Positions 56,329 to 64,000 of a stretch of 64,000 bases of DNA are shown in pieces. Under the pieces are notes generated by a model. That model made no database searches and was not told the origin of the DNA. It saw only the letters and a program-made list of their open reading frames with translations. Every line of letters starts with the position of its first letter. Within the stretch, counting starts at the first letter, position 1. The DNA lies in NCBI RefSeq assembly GCF_000381965.1, contig NZ_KB908458.1, forward strand, positions 1 through 64,000, read 5' to 3'. A program made the position numbers and the translations under genes. The DNA comes from Oceanimonas smirnovii ATCC BAA-899. GTDB taxonomy: Bacteria > Pseudomonadota > Gammaproteobacteria > Enterobacterales > Aeromonadaceae.

Positions 56329-58134
56329 TTAATAAACATCCCTTTGGTAACGCTTGGCGCTGCGCAGCGCATCCACATAATCTTCGGCCTGTTCGCGGGT
56401 CTTGCCGCCGTGCTCAGCCACCAGTTCGATCAGGGCTTCATGCACGTCTTTAGCCATTTTGTTGGCATCGCCACACACATAGAAATGCGCGCCCTGCTCC
56501 AGCCAGGCATAGACCTCGGCCCCCTCTTGCTTCAGCTTGTGCTGCACATAGACTTTCTCGGCCTGATCCCGGCTGAAGGCCAGGGAGATTTTGTCCAGCA
56601 GGCCGGATTTGACGTAGCGCTGCCACTCCAGCTGATACAGGAAGTCCTGAGTGAAGTGCGGGTTGCCGAAGAACAGCCAGTTTTTGCCCTCGGCACCTCT
56701 GTCATCCCGCTCCTGCATAAAGGCGCGGAACGGCGCTATGCCGGTGCCCGGGCCCACCATGATCACCGGGGTGCTGTCGTCGGCGGGCAGGCGGAAGTTG
56801 TCGTTGTGCTCCACGAACACCCGCACCTTGCCGCCCTCTTCCAGCCGGTCGGCCAGGTAGGAAGAGGCACCACCGGCACGGGGCTGTCCGTCGTGGTCAA
56901 AACGTACCACCCCCACGGTCAGGTGCACTTCCTCGTCTACTTCCGCCTGGGAGGAGGCAATGGAATAGAGCCGCGGCGTCAGTTTACGCAGGGCCCCCAG
57001 CAGTTGCTCGGCAGTCAGTGCCACCGGCTGCCCGGCGATAATGTCTTGAATCTGATGACTGGCACAGTATTCGCGCAGGGCAGCCTTGTCATCCACCAGC
57101 GCCTTAAGCTTGTCGCTGCCGGACAGTTCGGCATAGGCCTGTACAAAGCTGGCATACCCCTGAGTCAGCTCATAGTGGTTGATCAGCGCCTCATGCAGGG
57201 ACAGAGTCTTATCGTCCACCTTGACTTCAGTATCGCCGGACAGCTCCACCAGTTGCAGCAGGCTGTCTACCAGCGCCTCGTCGTTGCTGAACCACACGCC
57301 AAGCGCATCACCGGGCTGGTAAGTCAGGCCCGAGTCTTCCAGGGAGATCTCAATGTGGCGCACATCCCGGTCAGAATCCCGGCCGGTAATTTTCTGATTG
57401 GTGGACAGCTCGGCCACAAAGGGATTTTTCTTGCTGTAGAGGCTGGCGACCCCCTGAGTGGCGGGAGTGCCCGGGATCACTTCATTGGCGGCCTCACCGG
57501 CCAGGGCATCCTTGAGCAGTTCAAAGGCGGACTGGCTCCACTCGGCGGCGGGGCCTTCATAGTCCACATCACAGTCAAGACGGGCCAGCAGCGGCTTGGC
57601 ACCGGCCTTGCTGAGATATTCATCAAAGTCCTTGCCGGTCTGGCAGAAGAATTCATAAGAAGAATCACCCAGGCCAATCACGCCGTAGCTCAGGCCATCC
57701 AGCTTGCCGGCCTTGCCGGACTTCAGCTGCTTGTGGAATTCAATGGCATCATCGGGCGCTTCGCCCTCACCGTTGGTGCTGGCCACAATGATCACATGGG
57801 TTTCTTTCTTGAGCTGCTTGATTTTGTAGTCGGCAACATTATACAGCTCGGCAGCAATGCCGCTGGCATCAGCCTGGGCCTTGAGGGTCTCGGCCACCCC
57901 TTTGGCATTGCCGGTTTGTGAGGCGTAGAGAATCGTCAGCTTGCCTGCGGGCTGAGCCGCCACAGCGGCAGTGGGAGCAGCCGCAATGGCCTGGCCGTGC
58001 TGGCTGATGCCGTAAAAATAACCGCTGACCCAGGCCAGCTGAGTGGCGTTGAGCTCGGCCGCCACCTGAGTGAGCTTGTGCACCTGTTGTTCGTTCAGCG
58101 GGCTGGCGGCCGCCGCAAGTTCTTTTAAAAGCAT
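56329..58134 (-). CDS. cysJ: sulfite reductase (NADPH) flavoprotein alpha-subunit
   Basis: FMN/FAD reductase of 601 aa (E. coli 599) that feeds electrons to CysI. N-terminal flavodoxin domain ([18 protein letters not shown], residues ~65-200), FAD-binding region ([20 protein letters not shown]) and NADPH site ([16 protein letters not shown]), ending RYQRDVY. The ATG (58132-58134) has GGAAGG upstream. A TATAAA box lies at 58180-58185 and the shared cys motif at 58208-58231. Confidence 0.97.
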   Translation of the reverse strand: MLLKELAAAASPLNEQQVHKLTQVAAELNATQLAWVSGYFYGISQHGQAIAAAPTAAVAAQPAGKLTILYASQTGNAKGVAETLKAQADASGIAAELYNVADYKIKQLKKETHVIIVASTNGEGEAPDDAIEFHKQLKSGKAGKLDGLSYGVIGLGDSSYEFFCQTGKDFDEYLSKAGAKPLLARLDCDVDYEGPAAEWSQSAFELLKDALAGEAANEVIPGTPATQGVASLYSKKNPFVAELSTNQKITGRDSDRDVRHIEISLEDSGLTYQPGDALGVWFSNDEALVDSLLQLVELSGDTEVKVDDKTLSLHEALINHYELTQGYASFVQAYAELSGSDKLKALVDDKAALREYCASHQIQDIIAGQPVALTAEQLLGALRKLTPRLYSIASSQAEVDEEVHLTVGVVRFDHDGQPRAGGASSYLADRLEEGGKVRVFVEHNDNFRLPADDSTPVIMVGPGTGIAPFRAFMQERDDRGAEGKNWLFFGNPHFTQDFLYQLEWQRYVKSGLLDKISLAFSRDQAEKVYVQHKLKQEGAEVYAWLEQGAHFYVCGDANKMAKDVHEALIELVAEHGGKTREQAEDYVDALRSAKRYQRDVY

Positions 58135-58207
58135 GACATTGCCTTCCACTTTTCCAGAGTGGATACAGCTTAAGCCATATTTATACTTAACAATAAAGAA
58201 TAAAGGG

Positions 58208-58231
58208 TGATTTTTTATGCATTAAAAGAAT
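58208..58231 (-). promoter_or_regulatory. shared cys-gene upstream motif, cysJ copy (CysB site candidate)
   Basis: 24-bp block starting TGATTTTTTATGC on the plus strand and ending AAAAGAAT, 74 bp from the cysJ start codon. See the matching copy at 53587-53610, which has identical spacing to cysG. Confidence 0.6.
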
Positions 58232-58250
58232 ATCCAAATATGCTTACCAA

Positions 58251-58279
58251 TAAAAAAGGGCTTCCTTGCGGAAGCCCTT
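58251..58279 (-). terminator. Rho-independent terminator of rpoBC
   Basis: On the minus strand, AAGGGCTTCC, loop GCAA, GGAAGCCCTT, then a T-run (58251-58257). It lies 25 bp after the rpoC stop, separating it from cysJ. Confidence 0.92.
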
Positions 58280-58304
58280 GTCTTATCAGCGAGTTAGTTA
58301 CTGC

Positions 58305-61300
58305 TTATTCACCAGTGTTACCGGCGTTCAGCAGATCGGCCAGGCTCTGCTCTGCTTCATCGGCAGAGATTTTCACCGGCTGCTCTGGCTGACGGCGGGC
58401 CTGACGCTTCTGATGGTAGGCAAAACCGGTACCAGCCGGTACCAGACGACCCACAATCACGTTCTCTTTCAGACCACGCAGATCGTCTACCTTGCCGGCC
58501 ACGGCCGCTTCGGTCAGTACGCGGGTGGTTTCCTGGAAAGACGCCGCCGAGATAAAGGACTCGGTGCTCAAAGACGCCTTGGTAATACCCATCAGAACAT
58601 GACGGTAAGCAATGGTACGCTTGCCTTCGGCTTCCAGAGCACGGTTAGCCTGACGGATGCGAACCACTTCGGCCTGTTCACCAGTGATAAAGTCGGAATC
58701 ACCGGCGTCCATGATCTCGGCACGACGCAACATCTGACGAACCACGGTTTCAATGTGCTTGTCGTTGATCTTAACGCCCTGCAGACGGTAAACCTCCTGC
58801 ACCTCGTTAACGATATAGTTCGCTACCGGGCTGATGCCACGCAGACGCAGAATATCGTGCGGAGACTCAGGACCGTCGGCCAGTACTTCGCCCTTCTCAA
58901 CCTTTTCACCTTCAAACACGTTGAGGTGACGCCACTTCGGAATCATCTCTTCGTAGGCATCGCCTCCTTCCAGCGGCGTGATCACCAGACGGCGCTTGCC
59001 TTTGGTTTCCTTGCCGAAGGAAATGGTACCGGAGACTTCGGCCAGAATGGCCGGCTCTTTCGGCTGACGGGCTTCGAACAGATCCGCAACACGCGGCAGA
59101 CCACCGGTGATGTCCTTGGTACCGCCGGATTCCTGCGGAATACGGGCCACCGCATCACCCACGTTTACCTGAGCACCGTCTTCCAGGCTCACGATGGCGC
59201 GGCCGGGCAGGAAGTACATGGCAGACAGGTCGGTGTCGGGAATAAACACGTCCTTGCCGGCGTCGTCCACCAGTTTCACAGTGGGCCGCAGCTCTTTACC
59301 GGAGCTGGGACGCTCGTTCACGTCCATCACGACGATGCTGGACAGACCGGTCAGTTCATCGGTCTGACGGCTGATGGTCACGCCGTCGATCATGTCGATA
59401 AACTTAACCCGGCCCGCCACTTCGGTAATGATGGGATGAGTGTGCGGATCCCAGTTGGCTACCACCTGACCAGCCTGCACCTGACCGCCGTCCGGCTGCT
59501 CCAGCAGGGCACCGTAAGGTACCTTGTGGTTTTCCCGGGTCTGACCCATCTCGTCGATAATGGTCAGCTCGGAAGAGCGGGACACGATAACGGTCTTGCC
59601 GTCCATATTGGTAACGGTCTGAGCATTCTGCAGCTTGACGGTACCGCTGTGCTTGATCTGAATGCTGCTTTCCGCCGCTGCCCGCGATGCCGCACCACCA
59701 ATGTGGAAGGTACGCATGGTCAGCTGAGTACCCGGCTCACCGATGGACTGGGCAGCGATAACACCGACTGCTTCGCCCTGGTTAACCAGATGGCCACGAG
59801 CCAGGTCACGACCGTAACAGTGAGCACAGACGCCGTGATCGTTATCACAGGTAATAACGGAGCGTACTTTCACCCGGTCTACCGAGCTGTCTTCCAGCAG
59901 GTCACACAGTTTCTCGTCGAGCAGCGTGTTGCGGGCTACCAGAATTTCGCCGTCAGAGGCAGGCTTGATCACGTCTTCCGCAACCACCCGGCCCAACACC
60001 CGCTCACGCAGGGGCTCAACCACGTCACCACCTTCAATCAGCGGCATCATCCACAGACCTTCGTGGGTACCACAATCGTCGGTAGTGATCACCAGATCCT
60101 GGGCCACGTCGACCAGACGACGGGTCAGGTAACCGGAGTTGGCGGTTTTCAGTGCGGTATCGGCCAGACCCTTACGGGCACCGTGAGTCGAGATGAAGTA
60201 CTGCAGTACGTTCAGACCTTCACGGAAGTTCGCAATAATCGGCGTTTCAATGATGGAGCCATCCGGCTTGGCCATCAGACCACGCATACCCGCCAGCTGA
60301 CGGATCTGGGCAGCACTACCCCGGGCGCCGGAGTCGGCCATCATAAAGATACTGTTAAAGGAGTCCTGCAGCTCTTCTTCACCGTCACGGTTAATAACGG
60401 CATCTTTCGACAGGTTTTCCATCATCGCCTTGGACACGCGCTCGTTGGCACTGGCCCAGATATCGATAACCTTGTTGTAACGCTCACCGGCGGTGACCAG
60501 ACCAGACTGGAACTGATCCTGAATCTCGGTTACTTCGGCTTCGGCTTCATCAATGATGTGCTTCTTGGCATCCGGAATCACCATGTCGTTAATGCCGACA
60601 GACACACCAGACAGAGTGGCGTAGTGGAAACCGGTATACATCAGCTGGTCGGCGAAAATAACAGAGTCTTTCAGACCCAGCATACGATAGCAGCCGTTCA
60701 GCAGACGAGAGATCTGCTTCTTGCCCATGGCCTGATCGATCATGCTAAAAGGCATACCTTTGGGCACGATCAGACTCAGAATGGCCCGGCCAATAGTGGT
60801 ATCGCGAATCGCCGTTTTTTCTACCAGGGTACCGTCTTCCATTTTTTCAAAGTCGGTAATGCGCACCTTGACCCGGGCATGCAGCTCGGCGTGACCGGCA
60901 CGGTAAACCTTTTCGGCTTCCTTGGCACTGGTCAGCAGCATACCTTCGCCCTTGGCGTTGATCTTGTCGCGAGTCATGTAATACAGACCCAGTACCACGT
61001 CCTGAGACGGAACAATGATCGGCTCGCCGTTGGCGGGAGACAGAATGTTGTTGGTGGACATCATCAGCGCACGGGCTTCGAGCTGGGCTTCCAGGGTCAG
61101 CGGCACGTGTACCGCCATCTGGTCACCGTCGAAGTCGGCGTTATAGGCCGCACACACCAGCGGGTGCAGCTGAATGGCCTTACCTTCAATCAGTACCGGC
61201 TCAAACGCCTGAATACCCAGACGGTGCAGGGTCGGCGCACGGTTCAGCAGTACCGGATGCTCACGGATCACCTCATCGAGGATATCCCACACCACAGCCT

Positions 61301-62513
61301 CTTCCCGCTCAACCATTTTCTTGGCCGCCTTGATGGTGGTGGCCAGGCCGCGGGTTTCCAGCTTGCCGTAGATGAAGGGCTTGAACAGCTCCAGCGCCAT
61401 CTTCTTGGGCAGACCACACTGATGCAGACGCAGGGTCGGACCCACGGTAATAACGGAACGACCGGAGTAGTCGACGCGCTTACCCAGCAGGTTCTGACGG
61501 AAACGACCCTGTTTACCCTTGATCATGTCGGCCAGGGACTTCAGCGGGCGCTTGTTGGAGCCGGTGATGGCGCGGCCACGACGGCCGTTATCCAGCAGGG
61601 CGTCCACGGACTCCTGCAGCATGCGCTTTTCGTTGCGCACGATAATATCGGGCGCGGCCAGATCCAGCAGGCGCTTCAGACGGTTGTTCCGGTTGATCAC
61701 CCGGCGGTACAGATCGTTCAGATCGGAGGTCGCAAAGCGGCCACCGTCCAGGGGTACCAGCGGACGCAGATCCGGCGGCAGCACCGGCAGCACTGTCATC
61801 ACCATCCACTCGGGCTTGTTGCCGGAGAAATGGAAAGCTTCCATCAGCTTCAGGCGCTTGGTGATCTTCTTGCGCTTGGTTTCGGAGTTGGTCTGATCCA
61901 GCTCTTCGCGCATGGTGTTGATCTCGCCTTCAAGATCAATATCACGCAGCAAAGACAGCACGGCTTCGGCACCCATCTTGGCGTCGAATTCGTCACCCCA
62001 CTCTTCCAGCGAGTCCAGATACTGTTCTTCAGACAGCATCTGACCACGCTCCAGGCTGGTCATGCCCGGCTCGATCACTACATAGGACTCAAAATACAGC
62101 ACCCGCTCGATATCGCGCAGGGTCATGTCCAGCAGCAGGCCGATACGGCTCGGCAGCGACTTCAGGAACCAGATGTGGGCAACCGGGCTGGCCAGCTCAA
62201 TGTGGCCCATGCGCTCACGGCGCACCTTGGTCTGGGTCACTTCAACGCCGCACTTTTCACAGATCACGCCACGGTGCTTGAGACGCTTGTACTTGCCGCA
62301 CAAACACTCATAGTCCTTGACCGGACCAAAGATCCGGGCGCAGAAAAGGCCGTCACGCTCCGGCTTGAAGGTACGGTAGTTGATGGTCTCAGGCTTTTTG
62401 ACTTCGCCAAAGGACCAAGAGCGGATCATGTCGGGCGAGGCCAGACCGATTTTGATACCGTCAAACTCTTCAGTCTTGTTCTGCGCTTTCAAAAACTTAA
62501 GCAAGTCTTTCAC
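58305..62513 (-). CDS. rpoC: DNA-directed RNA polymerase subunit beta'
   Basis: Beta' subunit of 1402 aa (E. coli 1407). N-terminal zinc finger [19 protein letters not shown], the catalytic Mg-binding [12 protein letters not shown], and the second zinc site with [19 protein letters not shown] are intact. The start is GTG (62511-62513), preceded by GGAG; E. coli rpoC also starts with GTG. The whole antisense strand is open for about 4.2 kb, which is a codon-use effect and not a gene. Confidence 0.99.
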   Translation of the reverse strand: MKDLLKFLKAQNKTEEFDGIKIGLASPDMIRSWSFGEVKKPETINYRTFKPERDGLFCARIFGPVKDYECLCGKYKRLKHRGVICEKCGVEVTQTKVRRERMGHIELASPVAHIWFLKSLPSRIGLLLDMTLRDIERVLYFESYVVIEPGMTSLERGQMLSEEQYLDSLEEWGDEFDAKMGAEAVLSLLRDIDLEGEINTMREELDQTNSETKRKKITKRLKLMEAFHFSGNKPEWMVMTVLPVLPPDLRPLVPLDGGRFATSDLNDLYRRVINRNNRLKRLLDLAAPDIIVRNEKRMLQESVDALLDNGRRGRAITGSNKRPLKSLADMIKGKQGRFRQNLLGKRVDYSGRSVITVGPTLRLHQCGLPKKMALELFKPFIYGKLETRGLATTIKAAKKMVEREEAVVWDILDEVIREHPVLLNRAPTLHRLGIQAFEPVLIEGKAIQLHPLVCAAYNADFDGDQMAVHVPLTLEAQLEARALMMSTNNILSPANGEPIIVPSQDVVLGLYYMTRDKINAKGEGMLLTSAKEAEKVYRAGHAELHARVKVRITDFEKMEDGTLVEKTAIRDTTIGRAILSLIVPKGMPFSMIDQAMGKKQISRLLNGCYRMLGLKDSVIFADQLMYTGFHYATLSGVSVGINDMVIPDAKKHIIDEAEAEVTEIQDQFQSGLVTAGERYNKVIDIWASANERVSKAMMENLSKDAVINRDGEEELQDSFNSIFMMADSGARGSAAQIRQLAGMRGLMAKPDGSIIETPIIANFREGLNVLQYFISTHGARKGLADTALKTANSGYLTRRLVDVAQDLVITTDDCGTHEGLWMMPLIEGGDVVEPLRERVLGRVVAEDVIKPASDGEILVARNTLLDEKLCDLLEDSSVDRVKVRSVITCDNDHGVCAHCYGRDLARGHLVNQGEAVGVIAAQSIGEPGTQLTMRTFHIGGAASRAAAESSIQIKHSGTVKLQNAQTVTNMDGKTVIVSRSSELTIIDEMGQTRENHKVPYGALLEQPDGGQVQAGQVVANWDPHTHPIITEVAGRVKFIDMIDGVTISRQTDELTGLSSIVVMDVNERPSSGKELRPTVKLVDDAGKDVFIPDTDLSAMYFLPGRAIVSLEDGAQVNVGDAVARIPQESGGTKDITGGLPRVADLFEARQPKEPAILAEVSGTISFGKETKGKRRLVITPLEGGDAYEEMIPKWRHLNVFEGEKVEKGEVLADGPESPHDILRLRGISPVANYIVNEVQEVYRLQGVKINDKHIETVVRQMLRRAEIMDAGDSDFITGEQAEVVRIRQANRALEAEGKRTIAYRHVLMGITKASLSTESFISAASFQETTRVLTEAAVAGKVDDLRGLKENVIVGRLVPAGTGFAYHQKRQARRQPEQPVKISADEAEQSLADLLNAGNTGE

Positions 62514-62541
62514 GTTAGTCTCCTGTGAGGAGTTCTACCTG

Positions 62542-62574
62542 GGTGCCCCACCCTGTTAACAAGCGAGGGGCACC
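62542..62574. repeat. hairpin in the rpoB-rpoC spacer
   Basis: GGTGCCCC (62542-62549) and GGGGCACC (62567-62574) with a 17-nt loop, in the 86-bp spacer between rpoB and rpoC. A possible processing or stability element; there is no T-run, so read-through into rpoC is expected. Confidence 0.5.
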
Positions 62575-62599
62575 GTTATTTCCGAGGCAGTCTGATGCC

Positions 62600-64000
62600 T
62601 TAATTTTCTTCCAGCTCGATGTTGATACCCAGGGAGCGGATTTCCTTCAGCAGTACGTTGAAGGACTCGGGCATGCCCGGCTCCATGCGGTGATCGCCGT
62701 CCACTATGTTCTTGTACATCTTGGTACGGCCATTTACATCGTCCGACTTGACGGTCAGCATTTCCTGCAAGGTATAGGCGGCACCGTAAGCTTCCAGTGC
62801 CCACACTTCCATCTCACCGAAGCGCTGACCACCAAACTGGGCCTTACCGCCCAGCGGCTGCTGGGTGACCAGACTGTAGGAACCGGTAGAACGAGCGTGC
62901 ATCTTGTCGTCCACCAGGTGGTTCAGCTTCAGCATGTACATATAGCCCACGGTCACCGGACGCTCAAAGGCGTTACCGGTACGGCCGTCGAACAGGCGGA
63001 TCTGACCGGACTCGGGCAGGTCAGCCAGCTTCAGCAGACGCTTGATTTCATGCTCGCGGGCACCGTCAAACGCCGGCGTGGCAATGGGCATGCCGTTGCG
63101 CAGGTTATTGGCCAGTACGCGCACTTCGTCGTCGGAGAAGGTAGACAGATCCACTTTCTGACGAACACCGTCACCCAGATTGTAGACTTCCTGAATGAAT
63201 TCGCGCAGACGGGCCAGCTCCTGCTGCTCCTTGATCATGCGGTCAATCTTTTCACCGATACCCTTGGCAGCGAGGCCCAGGTGGGTTTCCAGAATCTGAC
63301 CGATGTTCATCCGCGAGGGTACACCCAGCGGGTTGAGCACGATATCGACCGGACGGCCCTGCTCGTCGTGAGGCATGTCTTCAACCGGGACAATGGTGGA
63401 TACCACACCCTTGTTACCGTGACGACCAGCCATCTTGTCACCGGGCTGAATGCGACGCTTCACCGCCAGGTAGACTTTAACGATCTTGAGCACGCCCGGT
63501 GCCAGGTCATCGCCCTGCGTGATTTTGCGGCGCTTGTTCTCGAACTTCTTGTCGAAGTCGGCCTTCAGCTCGGCGTACTGCTCGGCGATCTGCTCAAGCT
63601 CAATCTGCTTGCCTTCGTCGTCCAGGGCCTGCTCCAGCAGTTTTTCGCGGGCCAGTTTGGCGACCTTGTCGGCACTCATGCCGGCCGCAGTCAGCACAGA
63701 GCGGGCACGGGCGAAAATGCCGTCTTCCAGAATGCTGAATTCTTCGGTCAGATCTTTCTTGGCCTGCTTGAGCTGCATGTGCTCAATGTCCTGAGCACGC
63801 TTGTCCTTCTCGACGCCGTCACGGGTAAAGACCTGAACGTCGATCACGGTACCGTACACAGAGTTGGGCACGCGCAGGGAAGAGTCTTTAACGTCAGACG
63901 CCTTCTCACCGAAGATGGCACGCAACAGTTTCTCTTCCGGGGTCAGCTGGGTTTCGCCCTTGGGCGTTACCTTACCTACCAGAATGTCACCGGGCTTCAC
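62600..64000 (-). CDS. rpoB: DNA-directed RNA polymerase subunit beta, C-terminal part
   Basis: The last 466 residues of the beta subunit; the gene continues beyond the right edge. Conserved C-terminal blocks include [20 protein letters not shown], the KxxxGDKxxxRHGNKG segment ([20 protein letters not shown]), [17 protein letters not shown] and [17 protein letters not shown], ending [10 protein letters not shown]. Codon 64000 (GTG) is internal and not a start. rpoC follows after 86 bp. Confidence 0.99.
   Translation of the reverse strand: MKPGDILVGKVTPKGETQLTPEEKLLRAIFGEKASDVKDSSLRVPNSVYGTVIDVQVFTRDGVEKDKRAQDIEHMQLKQAKKDLTEEFSILEDGIFARARSVLTAAGMSADKVAKLAREKLLEQALDDEGKQIELEQIAEQYAELKADFDKKFENKRRKITQGDDLAPGVLKIVKVYLAVKRRIQPGDKMAGRHGNKGVVSTIVPVEDMPHDEQGRPVDIVLNPLGVPSRMNIGQILETHLGLAAKGIGEKIDRMIKEQQELARLREFIQEVYNLGDGVRQKVDLSTFSDDEVRVLANNLRNGMPIATPAFDGAREHEIKRLLKLADLPESGQIRLFDGRTGNAFERPVTVGYMYMLKLNHLVDDKMHARSTGSYSLVTQQPLGGKAQFGGQRFGEMEVWALEAYGAAYTLQEMLTVKSDDVNGRTKMYKNIVDGDHRMEPGMPESFNVLLKEIRSLGINIELEEN

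Noticed and set aside
54564-57921. Long plus-strand frames opposite cysI and cysJ
   Set aside because: They cross gene borders of clear cysJIH genes and have no ribosome sites or domains.
58266-62528. 1420-codon open frame on the plus strand opposite rpoC
   Set aside because: It is the mirror of rpoC, which has every expected motif and a proper start and terminator. High GC with few TTA, CTA and TCA codons in rpoC leaves the antisense strand open. The translation is rich in His, Gln and Gly with no domain.

Overview
The window is ordinary, densely packed chromosome of a gammaproteobacterium: moderately high GC, almost no spacer inside operons, and no phage, IS element, CRISPR array or tRNA that I can see. 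Protein sequences and gene order are close to Escherichia coli, Vibrio and Aeromonas. From memory alone, Aeromonadaceae of the Oceanimonas/Oceanisphaera/Zobellella type fit best; this is an inference. Much of the window keeps the order of the E. coli mtn-btuF, erpA-hemL, mrcB-hrpB, thpR-sfsA-dksA-gluQ-pcnB-folK-panBCD-yadHG-hpt and gmhB-rrn neighbourhoods.

Layout. 1-134: a ribosomal RNA P1 promoter on the minus strand, pointing out of the window. 135-6569 (minus): a Yej-type peptide ABC transporter (two permeases, binding protein, two separate ATPases) ending in gmhB. 6897-9546 (plus): metNIQ methionine importer under a MetJ-box promoter. 9646-15075: rfaH, a minimal LysM/inverse-autotransporter barrel protein, dgt and arcB. 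15665-21550: gltBD glutamate synthase. 21900-25018: mtnN, a CbiB-like gene, btuF and a yadS-like channel gene. 25074-30919: tyrS, mepM, a HIT/glutaredoxin-like pair, erpA (with an IscR-type operator), hemL, and a VOC-family gene. 31041-38719: mrcB-hrpB, then a CHASE-GGDEF-EAL protein overlapping thpR. 38803-45185: sfsA, then dksA-gluQ-pcnB-folK-panB-panC-panD. 45570-53513: yadGH, hpt, mpl-ubiX, ppa, an unannotated 28-residue membrane peptide gene, a TIGR03899-like gene and cysG. 53879-64000 (minus): cysJIH, rpoC and the C-terminal part of rpoB.

The genes serve core metabolism: sulfur assimilation (cysG makes siroheme for CysI; cysJIH reduce PAPS and sulfite), nitrogen (gltBD), methionine/SAM (metNIQ, mtnN), B12 salvage (cbiB-like, btuF), pantothenate and folate (panBCD, folK), peptidoglycan (mrcB, mepM, mpl), and transcription and RNA control (rpoBC, rfaH, dksA, pcnB, arcB).

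The most unusual content is between genes. Eight copies of a roughly 105-118 bp hairpin element are scattered through intergenic spacers. Each has a conserved core of two small stem-loops enclosed by long arms. The arm sequence varies between copies, but each arm still pairs with its own partner. Two nearly identical tandem pairs flank yadH-yadG-hpt. Also notable are a conserved AUU start codon for pcnB, the 28-residue membrane peptide, and a 24-bp motif placed exactly 74 bp upstream of both cysG and cysJ.
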